A stretch of DNA of 64,000 bases from Otis tarda (Eukaryota; Chordata; Aves; Otidiformes; Otididae). The notes under the pieces were generated by a model. It made no database searches. It saw nothing but the letters and a program-made list of their open reading frames with translations, and was not told where the DNA came from. The DNA is taken from positions 145,117,190 to 145,181,189 of the forward strand of contig CM048553.1 in the NCBI GenBank assembly GCA_026413225.1. The letters run 5' to 3'. Positions 26,601-55,703 of the stretch are shown here, piece by piece (within the stretch, counting starts at the first letter, position 1; every line of letters begins with the position of its first letter). The translations under genes were made by a program, and so were the position numbers.

Positions 26601-29600
26601 TCATCAGTAGAGACTTCTTCTTTCATTCTGATTTTCAGAAGTAAAATAGTGTTCAAGCAACAGCCTGAACTACTCAGCTGAGAAGCGATCTAGTTACAAC
26701 ACTTTATGCATGGTGTGGTTCACAGTAGCTACTTTTTTGACAACTTTTGCACATTTTTAGTTCAGAAATAGTTTGCGGTTCCTGTAGTGGAATAAGTTCT
26801 TGTTCCTTTCCACTTAATGACCCTGGGGTTTCTAGCAGTGATACCTTTGAGAAGAACGTTGTGGTTGAAACTTTCAATTGCTGTACTAATGCATCTCTGG
26901 TACTCATTGTAGAACTACTGTGCAACTGAGGGGAAGACAGTTACAACTAGTATTTTTAGCAGCCATCTATTTCCAAAGCAAAGTGCTGATGACTAAATAA
27001 TTTGTTACACATGTACTGGTCCAGATTCTGCTTGTCTTTTGCAATCAAAGCTCTCCTTGATGCATCTAAGAGAACTGAGAGTACAAGCATAGTGAATTCA
27101 TTCCACTAAACTTTGAAGGACATGTTTTTCTACTTTTCTATCCATTGAGTATGAACATATCCTGGAAATAATATTTCAGTGATCAGTCACAGAGTAAAAA
27201 AAACATTTACTGAAAGTGAAAAATTTTCCCTTAGATTTGTAACATGCTTTTACAGGCAGAAAAAATATTAAAACTACAAATACTCAAAAAATAATTAAAA
27301 TAACACAGTAACAATCCATATTACCATCTAAAAGGGAGGATGTCACAAATCCACTGCCACTCACCGGTCAGTATCTGAGCTCAGTAACTGATTGTCATTC
27401 CTTTGATCTCTGCCATATCTCACAATTGCTGGTGGCCTCATTCACTCTTCTAAATGGTTCCAATGGCTACATCTAGGTTAGTAAATCAAATAGTGTTCCC
27501 AGAAGCAGGAAATGAACTGTCTCTACTGTTAAACTGCCAAAATAGTCCCTGGGATGACTGTGACCAAGGCCAGCTAGCAATCTCCCAAGTAATTCCTGGA
27601 TGCAATTCAGGAAGAGGTATGGGTCAGAGACCATTGCAGTTTGGATGTCGCCACCATGTTTTGGAGGACAAGAAAGTTTAACAGTAGAGGTGCAGACCAT
27701 TCAGTGCCAATTTGCTTCAGTACCAAAGGATGGTCCTGCACATATGGATTTACTTGTACGAGCGTAGCTGGTGAGGACCACGTCAGAGCACAGCCTCTGA
27801 GACCTCACCCATGGTAAATGCAATTCTTTCACCAGGAATTTCAGGATACAGAATATGACAGTCTGAAGAGTATCGTCCACAAGCATGAGCATTTTTGTAC
27901 TACCAGAGAAATATATGAAGTTTCAATAACCCTCTTAATTCTCACTACAAGAGTCTTTGACCAGAAAGCTCTCACGCCCTGGCATCTGAGGTTGAGTTCA
28001 GGCCCTGTGATTCATTCAATAGAAGCAACTCCATTGCAAGAGTATCACGGAAATTTTTCTCTCCTGACCTCCAGATCATTGTCATTATTGCTAGAGGTGA
28101 TCTAGCCATCAGCTCTCACCTCTGTTTCTATGATACCAGTTCTTCAAGAGATGTTATGAGTGTAAATGACAACACAGTACGGTTTCTTACACTTGAGAGG
28201 GGCTGTTAAAATGTATATATTCACCATTTTTTCCCTCTTGCCTGTGGGACTAGGCTAAAGACATATGCACAGTTTCTTTGGGTTTTCATAACAAGCAATT
28301 TCAGCACATAAGCTGTGTTTCTCCCTGGTCAAAGTTTCCATCTGTGGCTTACTTTCAGAAGCTGGAAAACAAGCAGTTGTTTTGCAAGGAAGGGCTGTTG
28401 ACGTCAAAGCTATGTTTGAGGCAGATCTGGAGTGCAGCTTGAGATTATTACTTCCTTTATACTTTGGTCATTTTGAGAAAAGTTCTAGTTTGACAAAAGG
28501 CAGTTGGATTATTTTACATGGTCATAGAAGTGTTCCCTGGTAAGTCTGGGTGCACAGCCACTCACAAGCAGCTGGAGATATTAAGACTTAAGACCTGGAG
28601 ATGAGTGAAGCAGAAATTAAAAAAGCACATAGATGTGCAACGGCAGAGAGCAGAAGTGTAGAACAGAAAAGTAAGCACAGTATTAGTTTCAGGCCTTGGA
28701 AGAGCAGGCCAGCAGGAAAAAGGATCCTTGTGGAACCAGAAAAAGTTCACAACTCATTCTTCACTTTGGGTTAACTGCCATGGTGGGGCTCCTGTTATAA
28801 TAGATATACAATGACTGTATCATCTTAAAGAAAATATTCACAGAAATGGTGTAAATCAAGGGACAAAAACTAGTCATGCAGTATGAAGCAACAACCACAG
28901 ATCCATTAGAAGAACATCTTAGAACGTGGACCAAATATTTGTGATGCAGGCAGATGGTCAGAGAGAAGCCAAACGACTTTGGTGAATTTTCCAAGATGTT
29001 CAAAGCCAGAAGATCTGAAGCACAGTGACAAAATGTAACAGATTTGGAAAACATGTTGCCCCAGATCATCTCCTATCCCTCAGTCAGTCTACAAAGTTTA
29101 CCCATCACTCTACTATTGAAGCACACAAATTAGAGGGCTCATGATAGCAGAAGATCATGACCTGATTAGTACAGATTTGTGATGCAATTTTAAAAGTTGT
29201 TAACCTCTGAGCGATAAATCCTGGAGTCTGGCTTTCAGGGGCTTACTAAGGTCATAGATGGTACAAACATACTCATCATTTGCCCTTTCACCAGAGAAGC
29301 CAGTGAATAAGAGGTTCTTTAAGAGCCCTGAGGACCATGGAGCAAGCTTATGAGCACCAGCCTGGGAGGCATTGGCAAGATACACAACATCTGTGTTTGA
29401 AGCAGGTAAGACACACAGGCCCTTGGACAAGCTGAGATCTTTATTCTCTCCCACTAATAACATTCTCAATAGGGTGCAGGTGCCTCCTGTTATTTTGAGG
29501 AATTCCAGCTAACTTCTCCTGCCAGGACACAAGAAGCCAAATATACACAAAGTGCATCCACCCAGTGCATACTCTTACAGCCTGTAATGGTTGCAGAATG

Positions 29601-31544
29601 GTGGGGGATTATTCACTGGGAAGGCTGGAGGCAAGAAGGCATGGTTTCCAGAGTCACTTGAATGCCAATATTATAAATACTACACATATGATGATGACCT
29701 GCTTTACCTTTTTGCAACATATGGGAAACTGGAGGTAATTTTTTTTTTTTATTATTGGAATAATATCTGGATACTGATGAACTCATTAGCTGATCTGAAA
29801 ATCTGGAAAGGGCTCCCAAAGGCAATGCAGGTCCTAGTTCAAGAGACTAGGGAAATTAGGAAAGTCACACTGGAACTTTAGTGTATAATAATTACAAATT
29901 TTTTTAGGATCACTTTATGGTCAATAGCATTTTTATAGCACCTTTTGTTATTGAAATTCTTGACATTTTTTTCCTGCTTACTTTTTCTGCCTTCACAGAA
30001 AAGCATGAGAAGGACAAAAAGTGTTTTACAAAAGAGCAACAACACCTGTTTTATTATATGAAATGTAACACATATACTTCTTTCTCCTCTGCATATATAT
30101 GCACCAAATAAATATAGCCCATATGGCATTCTGAGTATGTATGTGCTCACATTCATGCCACACATAGTTATCCTTTCAAGAAGTCACCTGATGACTCATG
30201 TGCTGTTCTGCAGACTGGAAGCGCTCCTACTGTTGCAATACTGCACTGAGGAAGATCCTGATCTGTAGGGCAGATGTTATCCCTGATAAATTTTAAGTCT
30301 GTCATTGGTTTTTTTTCTACTGAATTAAGTATTAATTTAATTGGAGCTTTTTCTGCCTGCAATTTTGAAATCATGGAACACTATTTCTTAGACTTGTACA
30401 TATTGTTTGGTGGTTTGTAATAGTTCAGTAATGTCTTGAGGCTTTCTGTTTCATTGCAATTGCATTTACAGCAATAAATTGTTCAACAAACACTGAATTT
30501 TATTAAACTGGCAATATATGTGATAAAGAAAGCTAAACAAGTCCACAGTCAGCTGTGCCAAAAGCAAACAAGTGTTTTCTTTTAAATGCTAAAATAATGT
30601 GCAAATGAGGCTTGGCAAAAGTAAAATGCAGAATAATTCCAAAACTGAAGTGTGTATAAAATTAAAGTTCAAGAGAAGAATAGTCACACCATCCAGCTGC
30701 AATTCCACAACAGAAGGCACTCATCATTCCACGTGTAAGGAAATCCTTAGCCATTTTTCCTGCTCTTGGCCACAGAGTATTGCTCCTTCAGTATGGTTAA
30801 CTTAACCGAGAGACTAGATCCCTGGCCCTGAGCTGGAGCAAACGATCTTCCTTTTTCAAAACTCTTTTTGGGCTAATTATTTTCACCCGCCTATATTTGC
30901 TGGTTGAGAACCAGCAAACAGTTGTACCGGCACAACTGAAGATACACTATGTTCTCAGGGATGAGATAATAGGTCTGGATGTGGACAGATAACTCTTTAC
31001 ACCAGCCTGGCTGCCTGATCTCATACACGGTGTAAGTATGGTCCTCCTAGACTTGATGCCCTCTACCATCTTTTCCCTTTGCTTTCTACTTTCCCTTCTC
31101 GTCTTTTCTCCAGGGACAAGGGTGAAAGATGAGGTGACAGAGTTTCTTCAGCACCCATGGAATAACCAGCAGGGTTCATCCTTTGGCCATCTGCAGCATC
31201 AGTGCCACAGGCAGCTCACCCCACAAAACCCCATGTGTTTTCAGTGTGAAATAAAAATAATCCATTCAGTATTTTGTTTTGTTTTAAATTAAGTACATTT
31301 AGTTTCTCCTCCTTTCCCTTTGTATCCTGTCTTTACTATTACAAAGCTACAGTTTGCATTTTACGGTTTTATCATGCCTACACACATCTAAGATAAGTAA
31401 TTCAGAGGTGAACGCTGGAAGGCAAAGCAACTGCAGTCATATCAGAAGGTAAGTTGTTTTCTTCTTTTTCATATAAATAGTATAAGAAGTCATGGAAGCA
31501 TGAAATCCATTCCCTAATGCAATAATTTCTGTTCTGTCTGTTCT
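20657..31544. other. Intergenic or deep intronic, nothing assigned
   Basis: Mostly AT-rich. A short GC-richer piece at about 22855-23065 and a somewhat GC-richer stretch at about 27.4-29.6 kb carry modest open frames that I cannot assign (see findings). No RNA genes or clear transposons were recognised. Confidence 0.6.
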
Positions 31545-31635
31545 TAATACCCTTCAGTGATGAAGACTCCACAATCTGACCAGGCATCCTTTTACAGCAC
31601 TTAATTATCTTTACTAGTTTTTTCTTGGTGTCCTG
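31545..31635 (-). mobile_element. Eroded CR1 fragment, antisense
   Basis: The words GAAGACTCCACAATCTGACC, CAGCACTTAATTATCTTTAC and AGTTTTTTCTTGGTGTCC follow, in order, the reverse complement of the CR1 ORF2 C-terminus (the HWNRLP region). There are many substitutions and no preserved 3' end. Limits are approximate. Confidence 0.55.
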
Positions 31636-34600
31636 TCTCGGTGGATAGCAGTTTTCCTGTAAGCAGGACATAATAAAAGATACAGAAGATCTCTTTCACT
31701 AGTCAGGGCTAGGCCCCATTGCCCTCTTTCAAGCCGATCATCTTGGTAGGAACATAAATACTTCACAGGTTTCTGGCTGGAAAAGCATGATGGCACTTCA
31801 CACCAGTGAAGAACTTTCTTCAAAGCCACTCTTTTACAAGCCCAGTGACTGCAAAATATATACGTGAACAAAGGGGCATGATTATTTTCTTAACTCACCA
31901 ACTAGTCGATGTATAAAAACTTGAAAGTGCCACTTCTTCACAATGGTGAAAGAAAGGAAGAACATCACCAGTGTGAAGAAAGAAGACTCTCAGATTTGTG
32001 TCAAGAACTTCAGTGATTCATTCCCTAAGAGAGAGTGATTTTCTAAAAGGTTTGTTTTCTTTTCCCCATTTTCAGTGGCTGTAGCAAGGCTCAAGCAAGG
32101 ACAGGAGATGCTCCTCTAGGGAGAATTAATCAACTAAATGTAGACATTGGCAATGAAGACATCTGCAGCTGAGCTCATCCTTTCAATTCCCTTAACAGTT
32201 AATGGAAAGAAAGAGTTGCTTTTAGGTTAAGATTTAGCTTATGCCTTGGACACTTACTTTAGGATGAGATGCACCTCACAAATGCCTAATTGGCTCCAGG
32301 AATTACGAATTGAACCTGAGATAAATAGCTTGTATATAGACATCTAGGTTGTATGCATTTAAACTGAAGTGAGAGGAATCCTACTGCTGCAGACTTTTAA
32401 CATGAACAGTTTCCATGGAAGGAGTCATATTATTTGCAGGCAAAATCCCAGCCTTGTTTTGATTAACTTTTTTCTTCTGAAGCTGCCGTCCATTAACACT
32501 CACTCATGCAGATTGTAATGATGTATTGCATATTCTTTTTAAAATCTTATATAACAGTTCTAGTGTGTAACAATGTCATGGTAATTAGAATCACAGCTTA
32601 GATTATTATGAGGCATTTTCTGCCTGGTTTGTGTTTTTTAAATGTTATTTCTCTCATTTGGCAGCCATACTGCCAAGGATGTGGCAAGGCGGGGGAGTTG
32701 TTTGGGCAGTAGGAAAAATGCTATGTAAATCTTCCACTAAAGTTTCTATCCCAAATCAAAGCTAGTGACACCCCAGGAAAGAAAGAATAGTCCTTTACTC
32801 TGTTTTCATTATCAATCCAAGAGAAAACTTTTTCCTCTCCTCTTCAAAAATCAAGCAAAGAGGGCAGAAACTGAGGCTGCCCGTAGCTTGGGGTGCGGCT
32901 CAGGCTGCACTACCAAAAGCATCTGCAGAGAACCTCCCCAGGCCATCTCATGGAGCAGGTTCAGAGCACACAGTTCCGTGCTCGCCGAGGGATACCTGCT
33001 ATGGCAGTCTGCGTGTTCTACCACTGCTCTTCAGCAGTCTGCTTCTGCCGCTGAAAAGAAGCCCCAAGCTGAAGAACTGGATGAAGCAATCAGCAGATTA
33101 GCATTTGGAGAACAAGCAAGTATCTAATTCAGGTTTTTTTGTAGCAGGGTATGTAGTTAAGGCATTCTTGGCCCTCTAATGAATTTCTTTGGATTCCCCA
33201 TTGAGCCGTTTCATATGTTTGGTGTGCTCATGGCTCTGCATTCTGGTGGAACAAAAACGCAGCTGAGGAGGCTGCTGCTAACATGGATGTGCACGACTGC
33301 TGCTTGCTTTGCCTGCAGCAGTGGTGTTCACTGTAGCTCCTCCAGAAATGCCCTGTTCCTTTGGACACAGACTCTACTTTTCTAACCAGTGTCTTGGAGC
33401 GTGAGAGCAATTGGTTGGACTGGGAAAACAGCAGCTAGCTGCCAGCGTGGAAATGCATAAATGTTGCCCAAGCAGCCTGGAACAGTTTGTAAGGAAAATG
33501 AGAGGTTAAATGACAAATAACAAAGCATACATTGCCACTGAGTTTCTAAGAAGTCAGGGGAGGAGAAAGGCTGGAATATCTAGGAAAATTAACATTGAAG
33601 TTTGACACCTCACAAACCTACCCTAATTGCAGCAGGACCTGACAATGTACAGGTGTGAGCAGCATGTAAAACAAATGTGTGTGAATACCAAATAGTGATG
33701 TGGTTAAGACCAGGAATAAGGACCTTCACACTGGACAATTGGATTGTGCATGAATGGGATGTAAGTTCTTTGTTTTGCTTTAGGAGTTGAGGTAAGTCAC
33801 ATCAGCTCCCTGTATCTTTATTTTCTCATCTCTCATACTGAGAAGGGAAACACCTATACAGAAGCTTCTTGTTTTCCTCAGTATGAGGAGATGCCTCTCT
33901 CAAGGAACAGCACGGAAGTAATTTCTGCCTCTTCTGAATCGAGAATGGACTAGCTACCACCGACAAGCCATCACCATCATTTTGCCTTGGCAGCTATGAT
34001 AACCAGCCCTTGTTTTCACTTCGGTTCAGCATATATTTAAGGGTAGAAACACAAACCACTGTATCCATGAATAAAACATGCTGCCCCACAAACAGATCGT
34101 TTCCTCTCCAAGTTCAGTGATTGTCCTGACAAAAGCATCTCAGAAATATCGCAAAAATAATGAGATGTAGCTGAACTCAAGGAGAGAACTTGGAAAAAGG
34201 AATAAAGTTAATAAATAAGGATTGGAGGAAAGCACAAGAGAATTATTCATCAGACAGACACGAGGTTCAGAAATGAGAAGATTTTTAAATGGTCAGGATG
34301 TCAGGAGGGCATTAAAAAAACATTCTGAGAGTAGACTTCAGCCCAGGGAGAGCACTGTAATTCCCTTAACTTCAGTACAATTTATTTCAAGTCAAAAAAG
34401 ACCCCAAATGTATATGACAGAGTACTGCAGCTATGAGGAGATGAGTAACTGGGCTGGGAGCTGGAGAGGTGAGTGCAGGAGGGAACATCCGACCCCTCTC
34501 AGCCGCAGGCCTACAGGCATACAGCTGCCTGCAGTATCCCACACCACCCCTGGGGGAAGTCCATGGGACCTGCTCAGCTGCAGACCCCCGGCCCTGAGCC

Positions 34601-37600
34601 CTTCCTCTGGCTCTTCCCCATCCGCTTCCCCAATAGCCGATGGCTCAGGAGTGCTGGGACACCTGCAACCCCGGGAGAGGGGTGAGCCCTCTCTGGTCCT
34701 GCCACTTCTTGTCCTCATTTCTTGTGCAAGAGAGAAGTACTTGTCCCAGCACGCACGTGGGCAAGACCTTTCTTCTGCTCTCGCCTTAGAGGGGTATTGC
34801 TGCTTGCTGTGAGCAAGCATGAGACTGCTGAGCCATGAAGGCCTGCTTGAGGAGAGTGATGCATGTGTGCTGGCCGGGGAGCAGGACAGAAATCGGATGA
34901 ACACTGAGAGACAGTCTATTTCCCGCTCCCCTGTCCCCTGGGGCTGTTAGGTTCCTTGGTAATTTGAGCACATTGCTCCCTCCCACGCCCCACACTGTTG
35001 GCGAAGAGGATGGTGCAGCAGGGCCTGACTCTGCCCATCTTCCAGCTGGGGTGGCCCAGTTCTTGGTGTCTACCTGAAGGAAGAGGAGGCCAGCAGGCAT
35101 GCGGGGAGCCCTCGCCAGCCCTGGGCTGCGGTCCCCTCCTCAGCTCCCCACCTGCCCCCAGCAAAGGCTACTCTTTATCGTGGATTTGTTCACTTTAGCT
35201 ACAGGAAACAAAAGCTTCCAACACCAAATATAAGCTTCTGCAATGTGTTACTATTAATGGATTCTTACCTTTAATTAATGCCCACAGGATCTAGCTAAGA
35301 CTCTACAAAAATTCTTAACAAGGCATGCAGAGAGCTGTCTTCAGGACAGCAATTTCAAGCTTGTGCATACTCAGCTAGTAAATGCTAAAAATGAAGCACA
35401 TATTACTTAGAAACTTGGATCTGTGGTGGTTTTTCACTTCACTGCCATTTTAAAATCAATCTCAGGAGGCTCTCAGGATACACTTTAGAGTATCAAGCTG
35501 CAGAGGAAGTGCTGTTTGACTTGCTTGAAGATGGTTAACGTTGTCAATTCATCAAGTTGATTTATATTTCTTGCTTTCCCCAGCTTTTCGAAAGTGTCTC
35601 CTCTTCGCCTTTTTTTCATGGCATGCTGAATGATGTAATTCTGGCAGTGTTCTCCATTTGTGAGTGTCAATAGGCGGGAAGATTTATAGCTTAAGCATAA
35701 AGAACTCCTCTGGCTACGGTCTCCTCTTGTCCTTTAGTTTAGGAGTCAGAAAGAGGGAATTAATTTTAAATTGACTGTAAATACTAGTGCTGAATTAGAA
35801 ATTCAAAACTTTACAGCTTTACTACATATGTTTCAATATTTAATAGTTTGTGCTAGTCAAAATTATAAGGAAAAAACCTCCAAATTTTTCAAGATGATTT
35901 ACAAAAGTTTTACTTGGTATTTCTTATTTGTGGTGATACTGTGATAAAACTTAAAAAGATGTTAAAATATTCTCCTTTATATATTACTTGTCATAGTACT
36001 TCCCTTAAAGTAAATTTATGAATTTATTTTCTTACCTATTTTTCTTTTACGTTGGGAAATTTTAAATTTGATGTAAGAAAATATCTGAAGTTCTAATGTT
36101 AATAAATGCCGAGTAGGATCAGGCTTAAAGGCAGCTACATTAAAGCACAGAATCCTTAAGTTGCATGATTCAAATTTCTTTAATTTCTTGTATTTTTCAT
36201 CCACTAATTTATCTTCTGGGACTCTACCATTGCTACACAAGTTAATAGCATCTGTAAACACTACATACGTAGAACAAAGTTTGCCCATATCCTTGCACAG
36301 TGGGAAAGTGCATCTTAACAAGCAAATTAATCATGTGGTTCACACAGAAGACAAATTAGCACTTTATTCATTCATAGCATACAGTACACAAGTACACAAG
36401 TACATTCTTCCTTGTGCCATGACTGTCCTGGAGTTGTTTTCTCCTATCTCCTACTTACTTGGAGAATGCCACCATTGTTACATTACTAAACTAACCCCAA
36501 CATTACTAAACTAAAATAGGTTCTAGATCCTACGAGGTGATGAGCCCAGATATATCTATATGCCCTGTATCTCGTGCACAGGACACAGACACCCACGCTT
36601 TGCTATACTGATAAGCTGTAAATAAAATTACTATGTTCTTCTGCTTTGGTAAGTGTCACTTCTCTGAACTGTAATTCTGACTGAATTATTACTGAACTGA
36701 ATGATGGGTTTCATAGTAAAAGAAAAAGGTCTTTTAATAGGAGACTCAGCAAAAAATTATTATTTCTTAATTTTTTTTAATTTTTTTTTTCATTTTCATT
36801 TGGTCATAACTAGCTGTGATACCTACAGAAAGCTTATAGTGAGTTTTCTGCATTTTAGTCCTCTCAAAACACCTTGCATTTACCATTATTATGTGAGATT
36901 TGAATCACTACCTTTCTGGTTGGTTCCTGCAGAAGTGGCACAAGAGCAGAATATGACAGATCCAGAAAAGAGATTTCATATGACTATTGACTTTTTAGAG
37001 CACTTTAAGCTTTATTAGTAAAACACTTTAAACTTTGAATTAAGTGATGAAACTCCTTGGCATTAGAAAACAGCTTTCAAAACCACTGCTTTAGTTTCCA
37101 AGAAAAAAAAAGGCTTAATACCAAAAACATTTCTGTTTCCAACTATAACAGTATCTGGCATAACGGGATATTGTAACAATAATTCCCGGCTCTTGGTGAG
37201 TGTGGATGGTTTTCTCTTCCACAGTAAGAGCAGAGGAATGCAGTGGAAGGGTCAGTTTTAGTTTTGAGCTTGGCAGAACACCGCGTATGTGATTTTAGGC
37301 AAGTTGTTCAAGACTACGTCCAAAAAAGGCAGCAGGCAACACTTACAGTGCATAACTTCAGGATCCAGTCTCCTCTTACAGCGCAGGTGGAGGGCTGTTA
37401 TGTCTTAGGAAGCAATCCAGCATAACCGGGGAGCTGTCTAAATCTAGCTAGCAGAGGGATCAGAGTTGTCACTAACAGTCACTGGACCGAGCGCCTGTGA
37501 GGTACCGTCTCTTGCCTCCTGCTGAGACAGAAAGTTGAGGGCAGGTGCAGAAGCACAGAGATAGACGTCCAGGGAACTGAAAGTCCAAACCCCTCCCAAA

Positions 37601-38789
37601 CACTTCAAACATACATTTCTCAAATTTCGGTTCCTTCAGCATTAGGTGGCAACTGACAGGGGTTTTGAAAGGATCAAAATTTTGGATTTATATGCTTATA
37701 AGTACTGTCTGCATCCCACATTAGGCATTACAGCTAGCTCAGCAATCCAGCAGCATTGAACTCTGCAAGTTAATTTCTCATTTTACCTCAGCTGTTTCAG
37801 TGATACCCTGTAATGTGCAGACCAGGTGTGTGCTAAATTCTTTATGGATCTGGCACATAACCATTCTGCATTCATTCCTTTACCTGTAAAACAGGGGTAA
37901 TAGTTCTCTACTCATAGGAATACTATGAGAATAAATACACAAATGTTTTTGGAAGTGTTCGGATAATACAGATACTGGCATTGTAAAATCAGCTATACAA
38001 GGTCGAAACAATTCAGTGACTTAGAAGACCAAAACCCACTTTTGAGGAAAGAATAATTAGGCAAACACAGTCTTTCTAGACCACCATTTTAATTCGAATT
38101 GAGGCCTTTTAGCTGTCAAAGTCATTACATGTAATTACACTGTAGATTGCATTAATAATTGGTATGTTATTCTAGTTCAGAGGAAGCAACACAATAAATA
38201 CAGAAAGAGTTTTCTTGATACTGGAATACATTTGTTGATGGAGCTAGGAGATTAATTTTGAGTAGAGTCATTACCCTAGAGATCGTGCCAGAGCTGAATA
38301 TCAGACAAGTAAGTTTCTGGTGATATTTTCTAAAAAACAGTTCCTTTAGCATACACGATGTTAAAAATTCATTGTCATTTTTTGAACATCTTCAGCAGAG
38401 ACACATTTCTTTCTTAACAACTACACAGTCCTGAAATTAGGAGCCTTCCTTACTAAGAAACACTTCATATCTGTGACTAGCGGTCAGTAGAAGCCACAGT
38501 GTCCGAAAATAAATGGCAGAAGGGAGATAAAGGTGTGCCCGGCTTGGCAGTGGGGCCCTGGCCTCCTCAGGGCTTCTCCGACTCACGGCCAGAAATTTAT
38601 CACTGCGGTGGTTCACTGCACGTGGGGTGGCTGGAGCAAGCGCAGAGAAACGGATGGTTCATCCTTGGCTCCAGGAGAAGCTGAGGGGGGCATGAAACGC
38701 ACTGGCAGTTCACAGGCCGAAAGGGATCCGAACCCGTGCAGTCACGGTGCAAAGCTTTGCGCCATGCGAACTGGACACGGTTCAGCGAA
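31636..38789. other. Upstream flank of EMC2
   Basis: It contains the GC-rich block at 34.4-35.2 kb, an unassigned minus-strand frame at 36.0-36.3 kb and a possible conserved non-coding stretch near 32.5 kb. No EIF3E exon or other identifiable gene lies between here and the EMC2 CpG island. Confidence 0.6.
34440..35180. other. GC-rich block of unknown nature
   Basis: About 740 bp stands out from the AT-rich surroundings by high GC but only moderate CpG content. An open frame on the plus strand (first ATG at 34273, stop ending at 34812, 179 codons) enters it, and other frames on both strands are also open, which high GC alone can explain. I recognise no protein domain, and the Ser/Pro/Arg-rich composition argues against a folded protein. 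It may be an exon of a non-coding transcript, an unrecognised repeat, or a former regulatory element. Confidence 0.4.
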
Positions 38790-38972
38790 GACCCGCGTCC
38801 CCCGCCTTCAGGCCCTCTCCGGCCGGCCCCGCCCGCGAGGGAGCGGCCGGCGGAACAGCGCGGGCGGGCGGCGCCTCCGCCGGGCCGGGCGCGTCGGGCG
38901 GAACCCGCGCCCCGGCGGGCCCCTGCGCTGGGCAGGCCCCGCCGCCGGGCGCCGCCCGCCCTCCGGCCTCCC

Positions 38973-38978
38973 GCCAAT
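38973..38978 (+). promoter_or_regulatory. CCAAT box (NF-Y-type)
   Basis: GCCAAT lies 48 bp upstream of the EMC2 ATG inside the CpG island, immediately before the CRE-like inverted repeat. Its role is inferred from motif and position only. Confidence 0.6.
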
Positions 38979-38995
38979 GACGGCCGGAGCCGTCA
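38978..38995 (+). promoter_or_regulatory. CRE-like perfect inverted repeat TGACGGC-CGGA-GCCGTCA
   Basis: Two 7-bp arms pair perfectly around a 4-bp centre, and each arm holds a TGACG half-site of the CREB/ATF type. The repeat shares its first base with the end of the CCAAT box and lies 31 bp before the ATG. A further GTCACGG lies at 39005-39011. Confidence 0.5.
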
Positions 38996-39009
38996 CGGCG
39001 GCGCGTCAC

Positions 39010-39017
39010 GGGGGCGG
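39010..39017 (+). promoter_or_regulatory. GC box (Sp1-type)
   Basis: GGGGGCGG lies directly before the YY1-like motif and start codon. It is a standard promoter-proximal element; function is inferred. Confidence 0.5.
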
Positions 39018-39025
39018 CCGCCAAG

Positions 39026-55703
<16,678 letters not shown>

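Noticed and set aside
26704..26925. Minus-strand frame reading MSTRDALVQQ...CKSCQKSSYC
   Set aside because: The ATG-started part is only about 67 codons, the other strand is open over the same bases, and there are no convincing splice signals. I could not separate it from chance.
1..38789. EIF3E exons expected upstream of EMC2 by synteny
   Set aside because: None of the open stretches on either strand resembles EIF3E, so the gene presumably lies further left or this is the intergenic interval.
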